From Myxocyprinus asiaticus (lineage: Eukaryota > Chordata > Actinopteri > Cypriniformes > Catostomidae), in assembly GCF_019703515.2 (NCBI RefSeq), contig NC_059346.1, positions 50,829,501 to 50,893,500 of the forward strand: 64,000 nt of DNA, read 5' to 3'. How positions within the stretch are numbered: position 1 is the first letter of the stretch; every line of letters starts with the position of its first letter. The position numbers and the translations under genes were made by a program. The notes under the pieces are model-generated. The model did not search any database, had not been told where the DNA came from, and saw only the letters and a program-made list of their open reading frames with translations. Positions 11,083 through 23,800 of this stretch are shown here, piece after piece.

Positions 11083-12735
11083 CAGTGCATTCAGACCCCT
11101 TCGTTTTTTTCACATTTTATGTTACGTTGCATAGCATAATTTTAGCCTTACGCTAAAATGCTTTAAATTATTTTATTTTTCACATCAATCTACACTCCAC
11201 ACCCCATAATGACAAGGCAAAAACCAGAATTTTGATATCTTTGCAAATTGATTAAAAAGAAAAAACTGAAATATCAGTTTTATAATATACCACTGAAATA
11301 AGTATTAAGGCCCTTTGCTAGGACACTTGAAATTTAGTTCAGGTGCATCCCATTTCTCTGGATCATCTTTGAGATGTATCTACACTTTGATTGGAGTCCA
11401 TCTGTGGCCAATTCAATTGATTTGACATGATTTGGAAAGGCACACACCTGTCTATATAAGGTCTAACAGCTGAAAATGCATATCAGAGCAAAAACCAAGC
11501 CATGAGGTCAAAGGAACTGCCTGCAGAGATCAGAGACAGGATTGTGTCGAGGCACAGATCTGGGGAAGGCTACAAAAAAGTTTCGGCTGCATTGAAGGTT
11601 CCCAAGAGCACAGTGGCCTCCATAATTCTTAAATGGAAGAAGTTTGGAACATCCAAGACTCTTCCTAGAGCTGGTGGCCTGGCCAAACTGAGCAATTGGG
11701 GGAGAAGGGCCTTGGTAAGAGAGGTGACCAAGAACCTGATGGTCACTCTGGTTGAAGCATCTCCTCAGTGATTACATGAATTTAGTAAATTGGCCTCAAA
11801 AAGTATTTGGACACTTGCATTGCATTTGTTAACAAAATACATAAACCAAGTGGCCTTAAAACAACACTCACTGCAACACTCCACCGATCTGGGCTTTATG
11901 GCAGAGTGGCCAGACGGAAGCATCTCCTCAGTGCAAGACACATAAAAAAGCAGACTCTCAGACTGTAAGAAACAAGATTCTCTGGTCTGATGAAATGAAG
12001 ATTGAACTCAAATTTGAACCTCAATTCCAAACATCATGTCTGGAGGAAACCAGGCACCTCTCATCACCTGTGCAATACCATCCCAACGGTGAAGCATGGT
12101 GGTGGTAGCAGTTTATCAGCGGCAGGAACTGGGGGACTGGTCAGGGTTGAAGAAAAGCTGAACGCAGCAAAATACAGAGATATCCTTAATGAAAACCTGG
12201 TCCAGTGCGCTCAGGACCTCAGATTGGGCCGAAGGTTCACCTTCCTAAGTACACAGCCAAGACAGTGCAAGAGTGGCTAAGGGACAACTCTGTGAATGTT
12301 TTTAGTGGCCCAGCCACAGCCCGGACTTGAACCCAATCGAACATCTCTGGAGAGACCTGAAAATGACTGTCCACTGACGGTCCCCATCCAACCTGACAGA
12401 GCATGAGAGGATCTGCAGAGAAGAATGGCAGAAAATCCCCAAATCCAGGTATGCAAAGCTTGTCGCATCATACCCAAAAAGACTTGAGGCTGTAATCGCT
12501 GCCAAAGGTGCTTCAACTAAGTACTGAGTTAAGGGTCTGAATACTTGTGTCAATGTGACATTTCAGTTTTTATTTTTAATACATTTGCAAAGTTTTCAAA
12601 AATCTGGTTTTTGCTTTGTCATTATGGGGAAGGGAGTGTAGATTGATATGAAAAAATAAAGCATTTTAGCATAAGGCTGCAACATAACAAAATGTGAAAA
12701 AAATGAAGTGGTCTGAATATTTTCTGAATGCACTG
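11083..12735 (+). mobile_element. Decayed Tc1 element with internal rearrangement
   Basis: Inverted ends CAGTGCATTCAGACC and GGTCTGAATATTTTCTG..CACTG, with about 200-bp arms (11083-11275 against 12530-12735). TA follows the right end; the left flank has lost it. The transposase is in pieces (see the pseudogene entry), and an unrelated 96-bp segment lies inside at 11769-11864. Confidence 0.88.
11502..12524 (+). pseudogene. Tc1 transposase pseudogene
   Basis: The start MRSKELPAEIRDRIVSRHRS and the helix-turn-helix region are intact to about codon 85 (VREVTKNLMVTLVE). The reading then runs into foreign sequence at 11751-11864. It resumes near 11870 with the part encoding the LHRSGLYGRVARRK-like region, and later pieces (HHVWRKPGTSHH, IPTVKHGGGS, then EHLWRDLK and [17 protein letters not shown]) are in other frames. 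Non-functional. Confidence 0.88.
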
Positions 12736-12862
12736 TATATGAGATTTTGGGGTGCAATGTCAACCAGATTGATGGGTCTAATAAAAACATGAATATATGA
12801 TACTACTGCAGTTGTTTAAAAGTCATTTCAAAAACATGAAGTCTGCATAAGTCTGGCATTAT

Positions 12863-12958
12863 TTGTTTTAAGGCCACTTGGTTTTGGTATTTTGTTATCA
12901 AATGCAATGCAAGTGTCCAAATACTTTTTGAGGCCAATTTACTAAATTCATGTAATCA
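12863..12958. repeat. 96-bp mariner-type TIR fragment, partner of 11769-11864
   Basis: Contains TTTGAGGCC and AAGTGTCCAAATACTTTT, the end motif of the mariner-type MITE family at 7276 and 50411. The same 96 bases occur in inverted orientation, about 95% identical by eye, at 11769-11864 inside the Tc1 pseudogene. Confidence 0.8.
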
Positions 12959-14187
12959 TTTTCAATACTGCATCTATCTGTAATACTTTCAGCCCTCTGG
13001 AACAGGAGTTTATGATGATTATATTCTAATTATGTAAATTCTTTGGTGACGAGCCGTTTATTGGTGGCTTTCAGTTGCGCTAACTTTTTTAAAGCTAAAT
13101 GCCTGATACTTTTTGCAAGAGGACAGCATTGCTTAGCAATCCTATCATCAACAAGTATAGATTGATTGCACATGACCAAAACAGTCAAGTGTCATGTTAT
13201 GGGTAATGTTTATTGCTGATTAGAAGTTGAATATATATTTATATATACAGTTGCGTACATTGTAAACTCATCCGAATATCCCATATTGTGCAATGAGAGA
13301 TGATGGACAAATGAATAATTAATTAAATGTCTACAGCACTGGTAATGTAACTTAATCCAACACTGCTGATTGTCACTGTGGCACTCTAATACTGAAAATC
13401 AATTTATTTTCCTATTTTCTCAAGCTAACACTTTAAATAAGCATTGGGATTTATTTATTTTTTTAATTAGTTGTGTCATATTCCCAATTAAATTTTTAAA
13501 TAGATATAATTAATTAAAAATGTATATTAAACAAAAACAAAAATTGGGTCATTGCAGTAGATAATGAATTGCGTGTATGTTACTGAATTAAAACAGAAAA
13601 TCAGTTCCCGTTATTGTGAATTATCAAAACATAGAAACTAGCAGCAAGTAAAATCAATCACCAAATCTGACCTGGAAACCAAAATGCAGATTCTGTAAAC
13701 GTGCCTATCATTACTGAAGCAGTACATTATACAGTACAAGTAAAGATTTAGGATTTGCATTGTTGTGGAACACTGACCAACTATACACCTTTTAATGTGA
13801 CTGCTTTTAAAGAAATCTTGCGTGTTCCACATTCCCAGCAATAGTATGATGATAATTGTTACATTGTAGGTGATCTACTGTAATTTAAGTCAAAAAAGGT
13901 CATCACAGTCCTACAACATGAATCATGTGTCTCATGATTGGCACAAGATACAGGCACCCTCATAAGTCAGCAACTAAAATAGGATTTTAAAATGAGCCAT
14001 TTCTGCAGATGTATGTGATCATAGACACTTATATAAGATCAACTGATTCTGATAAAACTTATCTGAACCAACTTTAGCTGCCTTAAAACATAGTGAAGGT
14101 TATGATGACAACCAAATATGTGTCCCCGTGTGTGCGCTGATATTCTAGACTCAGCCATATAGTGGGGAAAGGATGAGGGAAATGCTA
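12959..14187. other. Intergenic AT-rich DNA, nothing recognised
   Basis: No exon, RNA gene or clear repeat boundary found. Short open frames here lack recognisable similarity. Confidence 0.45.
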
Positions 14188-14562
14188 TTAAAGGAATAGT
14201 TCAACCAAAAATGAAAATCCTATCATCATTTATTCATCCTTATATTGTTCCAAACCAGTGTATCTTTTATTTTTTCCTTGAACACAAAAGGATATATCTT
14301 GAAGCACTGGTCGCTGTTTTCCATGCAATTACATTGAATGGGGACCGGAGCTTTCGAGCTTCATAAAGGATGCAAAAACACTACGAAAGTACCATAAAAT
14401 TAGCTATTTTAACTTATGCACTTTAATCCAAGTCTTAAGAAGCCATATGAAAGCTTTGTGTTAAAAAAGATCTAAATTTAAGTAATAATTCCCTGAAAAT
14501 CTTGACATCCACCCTAGCTCTTATGCCCACAGTTCATGAGAGAAGTAACAATGTCCGATTTT

Positions 14563-14598
<36 letters not shown>

Positions 14599-14604
14599 TA
14601 CACA

Positions 14605-15802
14605 CACTGGTGGTCAAAAGTTTGGAATAATGTACAGATTTTGCTCTTATGGAAAGAAACTGGTACTTTTATTCACCAAAGTGGCATTCAACTGATCACA
14701 GTGTATAGTCAGGATATTAATAATGTGAAAAATTACTATTACAATTTGAAAAAAAATGTTCAGGACTTCAAAGAGTTCTCATCAAAAAATCCTCCATGTG
14801 CAGCAATGACAGATTTGCAGATCTTTGGCATTCTAGCTGTCAGTTTGTCCAGATACTCAGGTGACATTTCACCCCACACTTCCTGTAGCACTTGCCATAG
14901 ATGTGGCTGTCTTGTTGGGCACTTCTCACGCACCTTACAGTCTAGCTGATCCCACAAAAGCTCAATGGGGTTAAGATCCATAACACTCTTTTCCAATTAT
15001 CTGTTGTCCAATGTCTGTGTTTCTTTGCCCACTCTAACCTTTTCTTTTTTCTGTTTCAAAAGTGGCTTTTTCTTTGCAATTCTTCCCATAAGGCCTGCAC
15101 CCCTGAGTCTTCTCTTTACTGTTGTACATGAAACTGGTGTTGAGCGGGTAGAATTCAATGAAGCTGTCAGCTGAGGACATGTGAGGTGTCTATTTCTCAA
15201 ACTAGAGACTCTGATGTACTTATCCTCTTGTTTAGTTGTACATCTGGCCTTCCACATCTCTTTCTGTCCTTGTTAGAGCCAGTTGTCCTTTGTCTTTGAA
15301 GACTGTAGTGTACACCTTTGTATGAAATCTTCAGTTTTTCTGCCAGTTTCAAGCATTGTATAGCCTTCATTCCTCAAAACAATGATTGACTGATGAGTTT
15401 CTAGAGAAAGCTGTTTCTTTTTTTGCCATTTCTGACCTAATATTGACCTTAAGACATGCCAGTCTATTGCATACTGTGGCAACTCAAAAACAAACACAAA
15501 GACAACGTTAATCTTCATTTAATGAACCAAATATCTTTCAGCAGTTTTTGATATAATGGCAAGTGATTTTCTAGTACCAAATTAGCAATTTAGCATGATT
15601 ACTCAAGGATAAGGTGTTGGAGTGATGGCTGCTGGAAATGGGGCCTGTCTAGATTTGATCAAAAATGACTTTTTTCAAATAGTGATGGTGCTGTTTTTTT
15701 ACATCAGTAATGTACTGACTATACTTTGTGATCAGTTGAATGCCACTTTGGTGAATTAAAGTACCAATTTCCTTCCGAAACAGCAAAATCTGCACATTAT
15801 TC

Positions 15803-15804
<2 letters not shown>
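14605..15804 (-). mobile_element. Tc1 remnant with deleted core
   Basis: The left end is CACTGGTGGTCAAAAGTTTG. The opposite end (GCACATTATTCCA) has lost its last bases and runs straight into (GT)n. Minus-strand coding pieces: an N-terminal helix-turn-helix region near 15500-15290, a middle piece with LTASLNSTRS and RRLRGAGLMGRIAKKKPLL at 15257-14997, and the C-terminal DLNPIELLWDQLDCKVREK at 14996-14760. The central catalytic part between LDNR and DLNPIE is missing, so it cannot make active transposase. Confidence 0.85.
14760..15518 (-). pseudogene. Tc1 transposase pseudogene (core deleted)
   Basis: Segments in order on the minus strand are separated by frame changes and stops. The two catalytic aspartates are absent; only the glutamate motif DLNPIE remains. 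Residual motifs place it in the Tc1 family with PQLTASLN and WGEMSPEYLDKLTARMP. Confidence 0.85.
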
Positions 15805-15845
<41 letters not shown>

Positions 15846-15928
15846 AATCACAATTTTTCATAGTTAATCACGATTAACTGCAGATTTAGAAAGTGCTAAA
15901 ATTTTACCACACACACACACACACACAC
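15805..15928. repeat. (GT)n and (CA)n microsatellites
   Basis: (GT)n at 15805-15841 directly abuts the damaged Tc1 end; (CA)n at 15910-15928. Between them is a fragment typical of hAT-like MITE ends (TTAATCACGATTAACTGCAG). Confidence 0.85.
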
Positions 15929-17022
15929 CTTTTCCTGTCAAAATGCATTTATTTCCTTAGGAAAGAAAAGAAAACCATATGTAACAATATAATGCTTTAT
16001 TAACATTTTTCCAAACAAAGCCTTCCACAGTATAAAGATAGAAATGCACTAACATAGCTCCAGTTCAATTAACATTAAACATTTCCCACATTAAAAGTGG
16101 GAGGTTGACTAATTGAACGAACTAGTCCCCATCGGTTGCGTATTCAATGAAATGCACGTTAAATCACTTGAAATCTCATACTCCACAATATTTATCGGCC
16201 AGTAGGCTGTGGCTATCCACTTTGCTACAGCAATTGTGAAGCCGTATTCATGATTCGTGTCAGGGCATCAACGCTATCGTCAAGCGCTTCTTTAAAATCC
16301 ACATGAAATGCACTGCAGACGTCTTGTTCTGCTTTTGGCCCTGGTGATGTAATGATGTTTCAACAGAATTGTCATTTTAGTGATAGTCAAGACTTGACGT
16401 GTTTCTGTGGTAATCAAATTACGCCCTACAGAGGCTGCAAAGTACTTGATTTCTGTCACAAACCTGGGTTTGTTTTGTACAACAAATAGCATTAAGAGGT
16501 CCTTTCCCCATCATTTGATCACTCATACGGAATCGTTGTGTGCGATTATGGTGTAATAATGTTCCCGAACACATCGCAAAGGTTCAGCTCTACTCCAATC
16601 AGTGTTTAGAACTCACACGGAGGTGAATAAAATGTCAGAATCTGTCAAACTGGTAAATGCGTTAATCATGTTAAAGAAAAATGAAAATTTTAAATGAATT
16701 GCATGCTTTAACGCGTTAATTTTAACAGCTCTAACATATATTTATCCTTTTTATAGCTTGAACACCTCATTGTAAATGCATGGGATAAAAGTGACCAGTA
16801 CATTCTTCAAAATATTTCCTTTTGTGTTCCATTAAAAAGAAATTCATACAGGTTTGGAACAAAATGAGGGTGAGTAAATTATAACAGAAGTTTCATTTTT
16901 GGGTGAACGATCACCTCAACCCTATTGACAAATCATCGCCCATATACACAGATGCATTGACACATCAAAAGCTTTTGCTGCACAGCATAACTAGCAACTC
17001 CAGTTTTCCCTTTTCATCATGT

Positions 17023-17028
17023 TTTAAT
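17023..17028 (-). terminator. Candidate ATTAAA poly(A) hexamer of dtx2
   Basis: On the minus strand an ATTAAA lies about 40 bases after the dtx2 stop, with GT-rich sequence after it. A very short 3' UTR would result. The real site could be further downstream, so this is weak. Confidence 0.22.
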
Positions 17029-17063
17029 AGATCTACAAACATTTAAAGTAGACTGAGTTGTTT

Positions 17064-17324
17064 TCACATTGCCGAACCTTGGGCCCCTTGGCTTTGCGCA
17101 TCTCGCTTTAGGCACTCCACTGTAACCCCCTGTGAGGCCAGCTCTGAGAGCACATTGTCCAAGTAGTTGGGGTCTGGGTATCCGTGGCCAGACACATTGG
17201 ACATCATCTCTGTCTTGTGGTGGATCTCGTTCCATATAACTGTGTCTGGTTCCCCTGTTGTGCTGGAGGTGCCCACGGTGAAGATGAGACGCCGTGTCCA
17301 TGCAACTTTCAGCAGCTCCAGTAC
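17064..17324 (-). CDS. dtx2: dtx2 coding exon 9: DTC domain and stop
   Basis: 261 nt, 86 codons plus TGA. Encodes [20 protein letters not shown], then [18 protein letters not shown] and [20 protein letters not shown]. These motifs line the ADP-ribose/NAD+ pocket in family members. The last 15 or so residues ([16 protein letters not shown]) are a variable tail. Confidence 0.95.
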   Translation of the reverse strand, partial: VLELLKVAWTRRLIFTVGTSSTTGEPDTVIWNEIHHKTEMMSNVSGHGYPDPNYLDNVLSELASQGVTVECLKRDAQSQGAQGSAM

Positions 17325-17773
17325 CTGGAGACAGTTACCATAGAGATGATGACTGCCTCAGATTTAAAGTAAACAGTGTATGGTTTGCTCACAAAGAACG
17401 AGGCGCAGACAAGAGCAATGTGCAAAGATCAGCATAAAACAATACATGCTGAACAAGACCTTGGTCACGAGCCAATATATACTGCAATTATTTTGTTATT
17501 GCACTGCAGTATGTGATTTATTTTCTTGCAAGACCTTCTTCATGCAAGAGAAATTGTATGCTGCTAAAACCCACAAGAACCCACATGCTCAATGCTCAAA
17601 GAGTTCAAAAGCTCAACTTTCAGTGGACTACTTGTAAAATATTGGTCTCAGTTTTACAAAAACCCCCCAAAATGTAAAAAAAAAAAAAAAAAGAAAAAAA
17701 TATATTCCACTAATTCATAAATAATATTTTGTATGCTTACAATATTATGATGAACATTGAAAATCTTTAAAAA

Positions 17774-17804
<31 letters not shown>

Positions 17805-20800
17805 TAATCCATTTTTGAAAGCCTGTGATTTCCTCTATCACCTTCCATCATAATATACAGATCTGAAATGCAGGTGTCATTCGCCAAGTGCTCGTACATA
17901 GACATTCACTTTATTTGTATTCCCACACACCTTCCCCACTGTTCCTAGTATATCTCGGCCTCTGAGTGGACTAAAAGTTTAATCTGAGTGTCACTGGTAA
18001 GCTGAGATGCTAATTTTTTGAAAGGGTAGTTGGAACTTGGATAGTGAAGAAAAAGCACCCAACAAGTGTTCAGAATACATTGGAACTCCAAAATAGTTTT
18101 AAGAAACATCCCAGGATGCACCTCATGAAGTTGGTTGAGAGTCTGCCAAAAGTGTGCAGATCTAGACAAAGGGTGCCTACATTGAAGAAGCTCAAATATC
18201 AGATATTTTTTATTGGTTTAGTATTTTTTTGGTCAGTATATACTTTCATTTTGTGTCATTGATGGCTTCTTTCGGCTGCTCCCGTTAGGGGTCGCCACAG
18301 CCGTGATATTTGACTTGGCACAGGTTTTACGCAAGATGCCCTTCCTGATGCAACCCACCGTGGCTGGGGGACTCTCACTCACACCTACGGGGAAATTTAG
18401 AGTCTCCAATTCACTTGACCTGCATGTTTTGGACTTGTGGGGGAAACCAGAACACCTGGAGAAAACCCACATGAACAATGGAAGAACATGCAAACTCCAC
18501 AGTTGAGCCGGGACTCGAACCCGGGACCTTCTTGCTGTAAGGCGACAGTGCTAACCACTGAGCCTTACAGGTTTTATGTGTAAAACCTGGCAATTTAACA
18601 GGTTTTATGTGTAAAAGTGGCTTGTGATTCAATGTTGTAATGAATGAGAGTAGCATGAATTTTTAAACGAAGCGAGTCATTTCTCTTTCTATTACCTTTC
18701 TGCCTTTGTCATTGTCAGGAAGGAAGCAGAATCGAGGGAAACCTCTGCATGTATACGGCTGTCCTGGGTTTGGGTGCTCCGGACCCTGCAGAAAGAATGG
18801 AGTGCATTAATATTAGTGTTTAATGCAGTGACGAGGAAAGGACAAAACTATTTTCACACAAAGGAATGAGTCAGTTATGCATCATAAGACAACACTTTGA
18901 TCTATTTTTGTAGCATATGCAGTTCGACACTAACTGATGACTGCTGGATGAAAGTATTTGGCTGGTTCATACAGAGCACCAGCAAAGTTGTTTGTTCAGT
19001 TATTTGCATCTTCTAAAAAGAATACTCTGTTAAGTATACACATAAAACATGGTCTTTTTGAATAAAAACATTAGTGTCCCTGTGGCAGAGATTTTTCTGT
19101 TGTTTGTTTGTGGCAAACAGAGCAGGTCATTGTCACTTTTTTTCAGGACACTGTAATTTAAAGATAATTTTGTAAAAATCCAAATAACTTTACAGATCTT
19201 TATTGTAAAGGGTTTAAACAATGTTTTCCATGCTTGTTCAATGAACCATAAACAATTAATGAACATGCACCTGTGGAACGGTCGTTAAGACACTAACAGC
19301 TTACAGACAGTAGGCAATTAAGGTCACAGTTATAAAAACTTAGGACACTAAAGAGACCTTTCTACTGACACCAAAAGAAAGATGCCCAGGGTCCCTGCTC
19401 ATCTGCGTGAATGAGCATTAGGCATGCTGCATGGAGGCATGAGGACTGCAGATGTGGCCAGGGCAATAAATTGCAATGTCCGTACTGTGAGATGCCTAAG
19501 ACAGCGCTACAGGGAGACAGGAAGGACAGCTGATCATCCTCACAGTGGCAGACCACATGTAACAACACCTGCACAGGATCGGTACATCCAAATATCACAC
19601 CTACGGGACAGGTACAGGATGGCAACAACAATTGCCCGAGTTACACCAGGAATGCACAATCCCTCCATCAGTGCTCAGACTGTCCGCAATAGGCTGAGAG
19701 GGGCTGGACTGAGGGCTTGTAGGCCTGTTGTAAGGCAGGTCCTTACCAAACATCACCGGCAACAACGTCACCTATGGGCACAAACCCACCTTCGCTGGAC
19801 CAGACAGGACTGGCAAAAAGTGCTCTTCACTGACGAGTCACGGTTTTGTCTCACCAGGGGTGATGGTCGGACTCGCGTTCATCATCGAAGGAATGAGCGT
19901 TACACCGAGGCCTGTACTCTGGAGCAGGATCGATTTGGAGGTGGAGGGTCCGTCATGGTCTGGGGCGGTGTGTCACAGCATCATCGGACTGAGTTTGTTG
20001 TCACTGCAGGCTATTTCAACGCTGTGCGTTACAGAGAAGACATCCTCCTCCCTCATGTGGTACCCTTCCTGCAGGCTCATCCTGACATGACCCTCCAGCA
20101 TGACAATGCCACCAGCCATACTGCTCGTTCTGTGCATGATTTCCTGCAAGACAGGAATGTCAGTGTTCTGCCATGGCCAGCGAAGAGCCCAGATCTCAAT
20201 CCCATTGAGCACGTCTGGGACCTGTTGGATCGGAGGGTGAGGGCTAGGGCCATTCCCCCCAGAAATGTCCGGGAACTTGCAAGTGCCTTGGTGGAAGAGT
20301 GGGGTAACATCTCAAAGCAAGAACTGGCAAATCTGGTGCAGTCCATGAGGAGGAGATGCACTGCAGTACTTAATGCAGCTGGTGGCCACACCAGATACTG
20401 ACTGTTACTTTGGATTTTGACCCCCCTTTGACCCCCCCCACATTATTCCATTTCTGTTAGTCACATGTCTGTGAAACTTGTTCAGTTTATGTCTTAGTTG
20501 TTGAATCTTTTTATGTGCATACAAATATTTACACATGTTAAGTTTGCTGAAAATAAAAGCAGTTGAAACTGAGAGGACGTTTCTTTTTTTGCTGAGTTTA
20601 TATCCGGTTCGTTTTGAACGAAAGCTGGCGTGTTTTGACTGCCACTGTTCTCCAGTTTCTTTGATGTTTTAGCTTCAGTTATTGGGAATTTTATGTCTTT
20701 CGTTTGGAGTGACCGCTCATGGAGTCATATTTTGTTATGACCTTATAACTATGCACATGTTTGGGACTTATACAAAACTTTTACCGGGCTGATCCGAGCC

Positions 20801-23800
20801 CACCTCACCATGCCACTTTCTCATTCGACAAGCTTACCTTGGGACTAGCAAGAGAGGATATTAAAACGGGTGGTACAAATGGGACCATCAAGTATTTTTT
20901 GCCTTTTACCAATCCATTTGGCTGGCTGGAGCCTCACAAATGTCCCTCGCCAGTCACAGCAGGGGAACCGCGACTTGCTCACAGACTAATGCTGTTATTT
21001 TCCTTCCGATATGGTGCATTACTACTCAACATTTGATTTTCAGCATCTAAATTCCTCGGCTCATCTTCCAGCTGGAATTTACAATCACTGTGCTGCCCTT
21101 GGAATCACACGTCACTCCCAGTATGTCCATCATGAGTTGCAGCTCGACTGTCTCTACTGATAAATTCCACATACCGACCATCTGGTCTACACGTCGCCGT
21201 CTCTCTGCCGGTGCAACTGGTGAGATGCGGAGAGTCAATTTTAAAAACCTCAGTTCGCCGAAGTACTCATCACTCAGCTCCACAAGAATATACACCCAAT
21301 CACCATCAAGATGGCTTTAGTGAATGCGAGGTCTATATCGATTAAATCTTTTATTCTAAATGACTTTTTTACATCACATTCACTGGATTTTTGATTTGTA
21401 ACTGAGACCGCTGTGATTTAATGTCTCTCAGGGAACTGTCACCTTTGGACTGTGCCTTTTTCAGCTCTCTGTGGACTTCGGGACATGGTGGTGGTGTGGC
21501 CACTGTTTTTAGAAACTGTTTTAATTGCAGAATTTTGCAGACTTCTTTTCAAGTTTTGAGGTCCAATTATTAAAGGCTGACATTATGTGTCTTGCCCTAC
21601 GTGCATTGGTGTATAGACCTCCCAAATTTAATAAGGACTTCATTCATCAATTTTCGTTTTTTCTCTCTAATCTGGTGTTTCGTGGAGACAGACTTCTGAT
21701 TCTTGGAGACTTTAACATTCACCTTTGTTGTCCATCAAAGCCCATGGTAAAAGAATTTCTTTCCCTCATAGAACCTTTGAATTTTGTACAGTCTGTCTCT
21801 GATCCCACACATAATCTAGGTCATACATTAGATCTTGTGCTGTCTCGTGGCTTTTCTGTATCTAATTTGGAGTTTTTTGATGCTGGAATTTCTGATCACT
21901 ACTCTGTTGTATTTTAATCTGTTTGCCTTTGTCCTCATCCTATCTCCTCTCAACGGTTACATCTTTCCTGTGCCATTCATTCATCTATTGCTAATTTATT
22001 TTCTGAATATTATTTAACACACTTCACAGATGGTTCTTCTAACATTGCGGATACTGGACATCTGGTTGAAGATTTGAATAAATCATGCACTATGACTCTT
22101 GAAAATGTTGCTTGCTTATGCCAAGGAGAATTAAGGGTGCCTCTCAGCCTTGGCTAAATGACATCACCCACGCTCTCAGAAAAGAGTCCAGAAAAGCAGA
22201 GTGAAAGTGGAAAAGAGACAAGCTTCAGGTCTCATATGATATACTACTTGCTTGCTTAACCAAGTATAAAAGATCAGTTGAGGCAAAATTAAAGTTCCTT
22301 TCTAAAATAATTCCTGAAAATGCAAATAGATCCAAAGTATTGTTTAATACAATTGACTGTGTATTAAACCCTACTACTAATACCATTTCTGATGCTTCCC
22401 CTGAGACCTGAGAGAAATTCTTAAAATGCTTTGTTTACAAAATAGAACAGATTAAGGGTGCTATTCCACCCTTAATATTTGATTCACCACAATTACCCCC
22501 TCCCCCACACACACAAAATTACCTAACCCCTTTCAACCAGTTTCTTCATCACAGTTAGCTGAAGTAATTTCGAAGATGAAGTGCACCAGTTGTAACCTAG
22601 ATGTTCTTCCGCCATGCCTTTTTAAAGATGTATTTATCAGTCCCAGCGTGACAGACATAATAAATAGCTCTCTAGCTAATGGACTTGTTCCTAATAGTTT
22701 CAAACCTGCTAATGTACAACCTTTGTTGAAAAAACCCATCTTGATCCATCAATACATAATAATTACAGGCCAATTTCTAAATTGCCCTTTATGTCCAAAC
22801 TTTTAGAGAAAGTTGTCTACACGCAGCTGTTCTCCTACCTGAACACTTTTAATATTTTAGATATGTTTCAGTCCAGCTTCAGACCTCTACACAGTTCTGA
22901 ATCTGCCCTGTTGAACGTCATCAATTACATTTACTCTTCTTGGATTCAGGCTCATGCGCAGTTTTTGTCTCACTAGATCTTAGTGCTGCGTTCGACACTA
23001 TTGACCATAACATCCTTCTCAACCGCCTGGAGTCTATGGTCGGCATCCGGGGATTGGCTCTACAGTAGTTTGCTTCTTATCTGAAAAATAGGATGTTTTC
23101 TGTAAATGTAGGGAAGTTTTCATCGTCGTCCGCCCCTCTATTGTGTGGTGTCCCTCAAGGGTCCTTTCTAGGTCCCTTACTGTTTTCCCTCTACATGCTG
23201 CCTCTGAGTTCTATTTTTAAGAAGTACAACATATCTTATCACTGCTACACTGACGACTCACAATTTTATCTTCCTGCTAAGTTAGATGCTAATTGTCCTT
23301 TTGAAAATCTCTTGAAGTGCATATAAGATATTAAATGTTGGATGGCGAAAACATTTTTGATGCTAAATGAGGGTAAAACTAAGGTGTGGATTTTAGGTTC
23401 CTCCCTGACTTCTTCCGTCCTAGAAGCCTAGTTGGGTTCTCTTTCCTTAAACGTACAAAAGCATGTCAAAAGCTTATTTTAGACTCTTCACTAATTTTTA
23501 ATAAACAGATTAGTGCAGTAATTAAAGAAAGCTTCTTTCACCTCAGATCTATTGCAAAAATAAAATATTTTCTTTCAAATAAAGATCTGGAAATCGTCAT
23601 CCATTCTTAAATTACATCACGGTTAGATTATTGTAACTCGTTGTACATCGGCCTCCCTGAATCTGCTTTATCACATTTACAGCTTGTTCAAAATGCGGCA
23701 GCCGGGCTGTTAACAGGGTCGAAAATGAGGGATCATGTATTCTATATTTTAGCATCTCTTCACTGGCTTCATGTAAAGTTCGGGGTTACGTTTAAAATCC

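Larger units (their letters stand above)
14188..16919. mobile_element. Palindromic TTAA MITE split by later insertions
   Basis: The left arm begins at TTAA (14188) AGGAATAGTTCAACC and runs to about 14520. The matching right arm resumes near 16740 and ends GGGTGAACGATCACCTCAA at about 16919. The arms pair (GGAACACAAAAGG-like and CCAAACCAGTGTAT-like motifs recur inverted). Between them lie microsatellites, a Tc1 remnant (14605-15804) and a piece of hAT-like repeat ending TTAACAGCTCTA at 16735. Confidence 0.72.

Noticed and set aside
18480..18570. tRNA gene on the minus strand (A-box and B-box present)
   Set aside because: The motif continues into a SINE body and tail; there is no proper acceptor stem or anticodon arm, so it is a SINE head. 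The same applies to 2520-2585, 27309-27390 and 56055-56135.
20077..20391. Minus-strand open frames over the Tc1 transposase (also 30487-30787, 60936-61565 and 8096-8377)
   Set aside because: They are antisense shadows of transposase reading frames with no similarity of their own.
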